A stretch of DNA of 10,833 nucleotides, taken from Lentisphaera sp. (lineage in GTDB: Bacteria > Verrucomicrobiota > Lentisphaeria > Victivallales > GWF2-50-93). A program made the translations under genes and the position numbers. Each line of letters opens with the position of its first letter. The stretch's first letter is position 1. The notes beneath the pieces were generated by a model. The model worked only from the letters and a program-made list of their open reading frames with translations. It had not been told where the DNA came from and made no database searches. Shown here one piece after another: positions 6,553 through 10,833 of this stretch. The stretch is taken from the NCBI GenBank assembly GCA_020721745.1, contig DYMC01000076.1:1-10833 (forward strand). The letters run 5' to 3'.

Positions 6553-7029
6553 ATGCCGAGAATCATGGGCGTGGACATACCGGGCAAGAAGAGGATCGAG
6601 ATTGCCCTCCGCTATATATATGGCATAGGCCCGGCAAGGGCCATGGACATCGTCAAGAAGGCCAGAATACAGGTCGGGACAAAGGCAGACAAGCTCACCG
6701 ACGAGAACATCTCAAAAATAACCGCCATCCTCCAGAACGACTACACTGTCGAGGGAGACCTCCGCAGAATGGTGGCCCAGGACATAAGGCGCTTGGTCGC
6801 CATAGGCTCCTACCGGGGCACGAGACACCGCCGCGGACTGCCAGTGAGGGGACAGAGGACAAAGACCAACGCAAGGACGAGAAAGGGCAAGAGGAAGACA
6901 GTCGGTGCCGTCAGGGACAAGACCGAAAGGAAAACGACGGGCGAAGGTTCCGGGATTGGTGCAGCAGCGGCTCCGAAGGCCGGAGCGGCACCCGCAGCCA
7001 CGAAGGCTGGAGCAGCACCCAAGAAGTAG
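6553..7029 (+). CDS. rpsM: Small ribosomal subunit protein uS13 with Ala-rich tail
   Basis: uS13 sits in the head of the 30S subunit and contacts the P-site tRNA and 23S rRNA bridges. The product is 158 residues against a usual 115-126. The core is ordinary: MPRIMGVDIPGKKRIEIAL at the start, IYGIGPARA (22-30), the basic block RGTRHRRGLPVRGQRTKTNARTR (88-110) and RKGKRK-like residues at 110-115. Residues from about 126 onward form a low-complexity Gly/Ala/Pro/Lys tail with a repeated AGAAP motif. The start has a good AGGAG 7 bases upstream. ATA and AGG/AGA codons are frequent despite expected high expression. Confidence 0.96.
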   Translation: MPRIMGVDIPGKKRIEIALRYIYGIGPARAMDIVKKARIQVGTKADKLTDENISKITAILQNDYTVEGDLRRMVAQDIRRLVAIGSYRGTRHRRGLPVRGQRTKTNARTRKGKRKTVGAVRDKTERKTTGEGSGIGAAAAPKAGAAPAATKAGAAPKK

Positions 7030-7072
7030 AATATCGGACAAAATTCACTCAATATAATACTGGTGGGAAAAC

Positions 7073-7570
7073 ATGGCATCCGAAGAGAAGAAACAGAGCA
7101 AGAAGCCTGAAAAGACAGAGCAGGAGCAGAAAGCGGAGCTGCAGGGTCAGGCGACCCCTGATCAGCAGCCTGCGGAGGGAACTGCGGAAGGTGCCGCCAA
7201 GAAGAAGGTCAAGGGAGGCAAGTACGTCCCGTCTGGAATAGCCTACGTCCAGGCGACCTTCAACAACACCAAGGTAACCTTCACCGATCTTCAAGGCAAC
7301 GTGATATGCTGGGGCACGGCCGGAAAGGCCGGATTCAAGGGATCCAAAAAGAGCACCGCGTACGTGGCGCAGGTGGTCGCCACCGAGGCCGCCAAGAAAG
7401 CCCAGGGCTTCGGCATGAGGGAGTGCGAAGTCCGCATAAACGGTCCGGGAGCCGGACGCGAGTCCGCTGTCCGCGGAATAGCCGCCGCAGGGATGGACAT
7501 AACCGCTCTCCAGGATGTCACGCCAGTCCCGCACAACGGATGCAGACCCCCCAAGAGAAGAAGGGTCTGA
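7073..7570 (+). CDS. rpsK: Small ribosomal subunit protein uS11 with N-terminal extension
   Basis: uS11 lies on the 30S platform near the Shine-Dalgarno helix. The conserved core runs from about residue 48, with VPSGIAYVQATFNNTKVT (52-69), the GNVICWGTAGKAGFKGSKKST stretch, NGPGAGRESAVRGI, and the ending VTPVPHNGCRPPKRRRV. The product has 165 residues against about 129. The extra length is a charged, low-complexity N-terminus rich in Lys, Glu, Gln and Ala (1-46). A later start is unlikely, since no ATG occurs within the extension and GGTGGG precedes the ATG at 7073. Verrucomicrobial S11 proteins often carry such extensions, as I recall. The next gene is rpoA; rpsD is absent here. Confidence 0.96.
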   Translation: MASEEKKQSKKPEKTEQEQKAELQGQATPDQQPAEGTAEGAAKKKVKGGKYVPSGIAYVQATFNNTKVTFTDLQGNVICWGTAGKAGFKGSKKSTAYVAQVVATEAAKKAQGFGMRECEVRINGPGAGRESAVRGIAAAGMDITALQDVTPVPHNGCRPPKRRRV

Positions 7571-7629
7571 TGACTTTGGCGTTCGTCTAAATCAATTCAA
7601 TCACGGAAACATTCCGGGAGGTTCAATAA

Positions 7630-8670
7630 ATGTCAAATAGTGTAGTAGCCCCGTTCCCAATTCCACGCTCGATCGAGCTCGACGAGAAGACGGCCACGGA
7701 CAAATACGGGAAGTTCACGGTCGCCCCCCTCCAGAGCGGATTCGGACACACCCTCGGAAACACCTTCAGAAGGATACTGCTGTCATCCCTGGACGGAGCG
7801 GCCATAAGATCCGTGAAGTTCGACGATGCCGTCCACGAGTTCCAGGCGATGCCCAACGTCGTCGAGGACGTGACGGAGATCGTGCTCAATCTCAAGAAGG
7901 TCCTCGTTAAGATGCACACGGACGAGGAGTCCAAGATGCTCGAGATACGCAAGGACAAGTCCGGTCCGGTGACCGCCGCAAACATAGTGACCGACGGAAC
8001 CGTCGAGATACTCAATCCGGAACAGATAATATGCACACTGGACAAGGACTCGAGGTTCCGCGCCGAAATCGAGATCGGCAGAGGCCGCGGCTATGTGTCC
8101 TCTGAAAAGAACAAGAACCCGGAGAAACAGCCGATAGGAACCATCGCGATAGACTCCCTATACAGCCCAGTCGTCCGCGTCAGATACAACGTAGGCATAG
8201 CGAGGCTTGGCGAGGCCACCGAGATGGACAGCCTCTCCATCGAGGTATGGACCGACGGCAGGACAGCGCCCAAGGACGCGGTCGAAAGGGCCGCAGAGAT
8301 ACTCAGGGATCATCTCGTTCCCTTCCTCGGCAGCGATGCCATGCCTGAAAAGCCCGTGACCGAGCTCTCCGACGATGAGCAGAAGCAGATCAAGACGCTT
8401 TGCTCCAAGCTGGATGACCTTGAGCTTTCGGTCCGCTCCCAGAACTGCCTGAAGAACGCCAACATAAAACTCATCGGCGAGCTCTGCATGAAGACCGAGG
8501 CCAAGATGCTGAAATACAGGAATTTCGGCAGAGTGTCACTCGACGAGATAAAGGAGAAGCTCGAAAAAATGGGGCTCTCCCTCGGAATGACATTCCCGGA
8601 GAAGATCGTTGCAACAGTTGAAGCCGAGGCGAAGAAGGTCAAGGAACAGATGAAATCCGAGGAGGAATAA
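7630..8670 (+). CDS. rpoA: DNA-directed RNA polymerase alpha subunit
   Basis: Alpha forms the dimer on which RNA polymerase assembles and contacts UP elements and activators. The 346-residue product has the N-terminal assembly domain (about 20-235), with GFGHTLGNTFRRILLSSL (37-54), VVEDVTEIVLNLKKV (77-91), and RVRYNVGIARLGEATEMDSL plus EVWTDGRTAP. A linker of about 25 residues leads to the C-terminal DNA-binding domain (263-322), where ELSVRSQNCLKNANI carries Arg269 at the place of E. coli Arg265 and the domain ends KMGLSLGM. A Lys/Glu tail (323-346) follows. The start has GGGAGG (7616-7621), part of which closes a small hairpin CGGAA-ACA-TTCCG (7604-7616). rplQ begins 4 bases after the stop. 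Confidence 0.97.
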   Translation: MSNSVVAPFPIPRSIELDEKTATDKYGKFTVAPLQSGFGHTLGNTFRRILLSSLDGAAIRSVKFDDAVHEFQAMPNVVEDVTEIVLNLKKVLVKMHTDEESKMLEIRKDKSGPVTAANIVTDGTVEILNPEQIICTLDKDSRFRAEIEIGRGRGYVSSEKNKNPEKQPIGTIAIDSLYSPVVRVRYNVGIARLGEATEMDSLSIEVWTDGRTAPKDAVERAAEILRDHLVPFLGSDAMPEKPVTELSDDEQKQIKTLCSKLDDLELSVRSQNCLKNANIKLIGELCMKTEAKMLKYRNFGRVSLDEIKEKLEKMGLSLGMTFPEKIVATVEAEAKKVKEQMKSEEE

Positions 8671-8674
8671 GAAG

Positions 8675-9106
8675 ATGCGCCACCGCAAGCACACTTTCAA
8701 GCTCGGGCGGAGAAGCGCCCACACCAAGTCCCTGTTGGCCAACCAGGTCTCGTCCCTCGTCCTGTGCGGACAGATAAAGACGACCGTCAACAAGGCCAAG
8801 GAGACGAGGCGCATCGCGGAGAAAATGGTGACATACGCCAAAAAAGGCGACCTCCACCACAGACGCCTGGCCATCGCGAAGATAAAGAACAACAACGCCG
8901 TCAAAAAACTCTTCTCCGACATCGCCCCTAGATTCGCCAATAGGAAGGGTGGATACACCAGAATGCTGAAGCTCGGCAAACGCACGGGCGACAATGCCGA
9001 CATGGTCGTGCTCAAATGGATGGATGCTCCCGCAGCTGCGGCTCCGGCTCCGGCCAAAAAGGGGAAAGCCGAGGAAAAGCCTGCCAAGAAGGAAGATAAG
9101 AGGTAA
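8675..9106 (+). CDS. rplQ: Large ribosomal subunit protein bL17 with Lys/Ala tail
   Basis: bL17 lies near the peptide exit tunnel of the 50S subunit. The 143-residue product begins MRHRKHTFKLGRRSAHTKSL and has TTVNKAKETRRIAEKMVTYAK (36-56), APRFANRKGGYTRMLKLGKR (84-103) and GDNADMVVLKW (105-115), all typical. From about residue 118 it carries a low-complexity Ala/Pro/Lys/Glu tail, beyond the usual end. GAGGAGG within the last rpoA codons is a strong ribosome binding site, and the spacing implies coupling to rpoA. The TAA stop (9104-9106) lies inside the left arm of a palindromic repeat, which may mark the end of the operon transcript. Confidence 0.96.
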   Translation: MRHRKHTFKLGRRSAHTKSLLANQVSSLVLCGQIKTTVNKAKETRRIAEKMVTYAKKGDLHHRRLAIAKIKNNNAVKKLFSDIAPRFANRKGGYTRMLKLGKRTGDNADMVVLKWMDAPAAAAPAPAKKGKAEEKPAKKEDKR

Positions 9107-9203
9107 ATATTCACCGGACCCCGTCATTCTTGAGACGTTGCGAAGCTTGTCCGCCTCTCTCCACAGGAGAGCCGGCGGGCTCGCGTCTTCAGTGAATATT
9201 TAC
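9103..9203 (+). repeat. Nested palindromic repeat, copy 2, on the rplQ stop
   Basis: Outer arms GTAAATATTCAC (9103-9114) and GTGAATATTTAC (9192-9203) are a perfect 12-base inverted repeat. Moving inward, GAC/GTC, GCGA (9140-9143)/TCGC (9181-9184), TCCGCC (9150-9155)/GGCGGG (9174-9179) and CTCTCC/GGAGAG around the loop ACA also pair. The block CCCGTCATTCT and the block CGAAGCTTGTCCG match copy 1. The left arm contains the rplQ stop. No T-run follows. Confidence 0.88.
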
Positions 9204-9300
9204 TTAGACAAAATGCAAAAACAATGTCTTATCGTATCAAACGCAATGTGTTCGAGCCATTCCAATCCTTCCAATCCGTTTTTGAATTTTGTACACGTCC
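9204..9300. other. Non-coding AT-richer spacer
   Basis: Nothing codes here. The one visible structure is a tandem duplication of TTCCAATCC (9260-9268 and 9269-9277). The segment is richer in A and T than the surrounding genes. I see no convincing promoter for the next gene. Confidence 0.5.
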
Positions 9301-9335
9301 GAGTTCAGTGAAATGACGGGTTTACTGAACTCTTA
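9291..9335 (-). repeat. Nested palindromic repeat, shortened copy 3, inverted
   Basis: GAGTTCAGT (9301-9309) and ACTGAACTC (9324-9332) are a perfect inverted repeat with two further A-T pairs beyond one G-U, around the loop ATGACGGG. Read on the minus strand, it matches the outer part of copy 1 from AAGAGTTCAG through CCCGTCATT and then directly TTCACTG-AACTCGGACGT. About 46 bases of inner hairpin are missing. Confidence 0.8.
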
Positions 9336-10398
9336 CCCGGCAGGAGAGTTTTGGTCGTCCGATTTCAACGCCTGCCAGAAGAACGGCGCTCTCGCCAGAT
9401 TTGTGGTAGGTCCGGACGAAATCTCCATCGCCCCCGCCATGTTCGGGGATCATCAGGAACTCCTTCCCGATCCTTCCGGGACCAGACTGCACAATTACCA
9501 GCTCGAAGGAGAGCACCGCATCGAGCTGCATTCATGCTCTCCAAAGTCCGATGTCATGGTCAAAAGACGCTTCGACTTCACCCGCGGATTCATCGAGATA
9601 GTCAATGACATCTCGATCAGACGCGAATTCGCGGCGCCATCGCTCTCGGTGGATCCCATCCGGCTCGGACCGGGCTGGAACCTGCTCCGCGTCCTCTCCT
9701 GGGACGGCAGGACCGATAGCCCGGAATGGATTGAAAAGCCAGTCTCGCTCAAATCCAATGTCCCGTTCCTGTCAGCCGTCTTCTCCTCCAGCGAAGGACA
9801 TCTTCTCGGGATAGGTGCTGGCGACGATCTCTGGCGCTGGTGCATAGCGCTTGGAAACGACGGGGCAGGCTCCTCGTTCTCGATAAGAAAAGAAGATGGT
9901 CAATGGCGCCTGAGAAGAACAATCCTGCTCTTCAAGGAGGTATCGCCCATTCCACGCAGGGACTTGAGGCTATCCTGGTTCATGTCCTTTTCGAAACCAA
10001 GCCGTGATGCCGTCGAGACCGCCGGGGCGGCGGAGTTCCAAGCCGGCCGGACCGATTGGCCCGACCACGCGAAAGCATCCTGGGACGGACGGCTTTCCAA
10101 ATTCCCATGCCTCCATGCGGACGGGACAAGAAGGCTGTTGAAGAACTTCATCAGGGGTCTGGCCGCCTCCAGGCGCGGTCCGGCACCAGCGGTCGTCAGC
10201 GGACTGGACCTGTCCGTCTGCGACTGCTCGTCCCATCTGGGCAGAGGCGACGGGAAAAAACGCCCCCACTGGGGGGTCCTCGAACTGAACAGGTTCAGGA
10301 AGTGGGCAGACCGGCAGTTGGCCGCGAATGGCGCCCGCACCAGATTCGCCGCCGCCGAAGGGGCGCTTTTATCCAAAATCCCCTCGTTCAACTTGTAA
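9313..10398 (+). CDS. Hypothetical protein, start uncertain
   Basis: The 361-residue product is not recognised. There is no signal peptide or membrane segment. The middle (about 60-225) alternates short hydrophobic and charged stretches, as in beta-rich domains, and is rich in Trp: PGWNLLRVLSWDG (120-132), DDLWRWCIALG (171-181). The C-terminal third is basic, with a small Cys/His cluster SVCDCSSHLGRG (301-312). A carbohydrate-related beta-sandwich is conceivable but unsupported. The ATG at 9313 lies in the loop of palindromic repeat copy 3 and has no ribosome binding site; an in-frame TTG at 9289 and an ATG at 9439 are alternatives. The first residues are therefore encoded by the repeat. Base composition resembles the neighbours, which supports real coding. 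Confidence 0.7.
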   Translation: MTGLLNSYPAGEFWSSDFNACQKNGALARFVVGPDEISIAPAMFGDHQELLPDPSGTRLHNYQLEGEHRIELHSCSPKSDVMVKRRFDFTRGFIEIVNDISIRREFAAPSLSVDPIRLGPGWNLLRVLSWDGRTDSPEWIEKPVSLKSNVPFLSAVFSSSEGHLLGIGAGDDLWRWCIALGNDGAGSSFSIRKEDGQWRLRRTILLFKEVSPIPRRDLRLSWFMSFSKPSRDAVETAGAAEFQAGRTDWPDHAKASWDGRLSKFPCLHADGTRRLLKNFIRGLAASRRGPAPAVVSGLDLSVCDCSSHLGRGDGKKRPHWGVLELNRFRKWADRQLAANGARTRFAAAEGALLSKIPSFNL

Positions 10399-10468
10399 TT
10401 CATGCGGCATAATGTAGTTTTCACGTATCCTTGAAAAGACTTTTTGAACTTTCACCGTGAGGAGATCA

Positions 10469-10774
10469 ATGAGAATATCGCCTCTTTTTTTTGCAATCCT
10501 ATCCTCGGCCATGATAGCGGGGTGCTCAAGCGTGGGGTGCAAGCAGGACTCCCTCAGGCAGGGCATGTCCAAGGACGAAGTCGTCTCCATGCTCGGCACG
10601 CCGATCGAGGGCGAGAAATACTGCCGGGAAGATGTTCTCTTCTACTACGACGGCCCCAAATGGTTCGATGGCAGCATCACCTCCGACGAGACATTCCCGC
10701 TCGTCTTCGAGAAAGGCAGGCTCGTCGGATGGGGACAGGACTTCTACCAGGAGCATAAGAAGAAAAACTGGTAG
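10469..10774 (+). CDS. BamE/SmpA-like small lipoprotein
   Basis: The 101-residue product has a signal peptide and the lipobox IAGC, with the lipidated Cys at about residue 19, followed by SSVGCKQ. The mature part carries the BamE/SmpA/OmlA pattern: LRQGMSKDEVVSMLGTPIEG, then VLFYYDGP, then a hydrophobic strand VFEKGRLVGWG. BamE supports outer-membrane beta-barrel assembly in proteobacteria, but many proteins with this small fold have other or unknown roles, so only the fold is claimed. The ATG at 10469 is chosen over an in-frame GTG at 10457 because GTGAGGAG lies directly upstream at normal distance. It stands 70 bases after the hypothetical gene. A -10-like CATAAT at 10408-10413 has no clear -35 box. 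Confidence 0.85.
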   Translation: MRISPLFFAILSSAMIAGCSSVGCKQDSLRQGMSKDEVVSMLGTPIEGEKYCREDVLFYYDGPKWFDGSITSDETFPLVFEKGRLVGWGQDFYQEHKKKNW

Positions 10775-10833
10775 TCCAAATTTCGCGCCCTAAAAAATAA
10801 GATTGTTGATTATCAGTGGCTTACGCAAATTAG
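10775..10833. other. AT-rich right edge
   Basis: These bases hold no gene or hairpin that I can support. The composition becomes clearly AT-rich from about 10790, unlike the rest of the window. Confidence 0.4.

Noticed and set aside
7053..7058. TATAAT in the rpsM-rpsK gap
   Set aside because: There is no -35 box at the right distance, and the predicted start would fall just before the rpsK ATG.
7568..7590. Six-codon ORF overlapping the rpsK stop
   Set aside because: It is too short and has no ribosome binding site.
10795..10833. AT-rich TTGTTGATTATCAG-type sequence, possibly an end of a mobile element
   Set aside because: It is only an impression. The window stops before any transposase or second end could be seen.

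Overview
This window is a stretch of bacterial chromosome dominated by housekeeping genes, moderately GC-rich by eye. The best guess for its source is a member of the PVC group (Verrucomicrobiota, Lentisphaerota or Kiritimatiellota). Three things point there: the RNA polymerase alpha sequence, including a conserved block around residues 80-95 and a dense match through residues 124-232; the absence of rpsD between rpsK and rpoA, which Chlamydiae also show as I recall their gene order; and an S11 with an N-terminal extension. This placement rests on remembered family sequences, not on a search.

Layout. Positions 89-3868 on the minus strand hold a run of four genes, read right to left: an RpoD-like sigma factor, a family 2 glycosyltransferase, a lipoprotein, and ispD (MEP isoprenoid pathway). 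The lipoprotein and ispD overlap by 4 bases and have their own promoter candidate. Three bases past the ispD stop lies a perfect 25-bp fold-back palindrome. On the plus strand follow tRNA-Ala(CGC), a nested palindromic repeat, nadB (first step of NAD synthesis), and a small zinc-ribbon gene behind a textbook consensus promoter.

From 6263 to 9106 lies an alpha-operon-like cluster: a strong promoter, a structured leader with a possible 27-codon upstream ORF, then rpmJ, rpsM, rpsK, rpoA and rplQ. Its products are parts of the ribosome plus the RNA polymerase scaffold subunit. S13, S11 and L17 carry low-complexity Ala/Lys/Glu tails. A second copy of the repeat family begins on the rplQ stop codon. 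A third, shortened copy spans the start of the next gene, a 361-residue protein I do not recognise. The window closes with a short BamE/SmpA-like lipoprotein.

No new multi-gene system is evident. The most unusual signals are non-coding: the family of nested palindromes at 4048-4135, 9103-9203 and 9291-9335; the ispD-distal perfect hairpin; and the rpmJ leader. Transcript ends here carry palindromes without the U-run of a classic intrinsic terminator.
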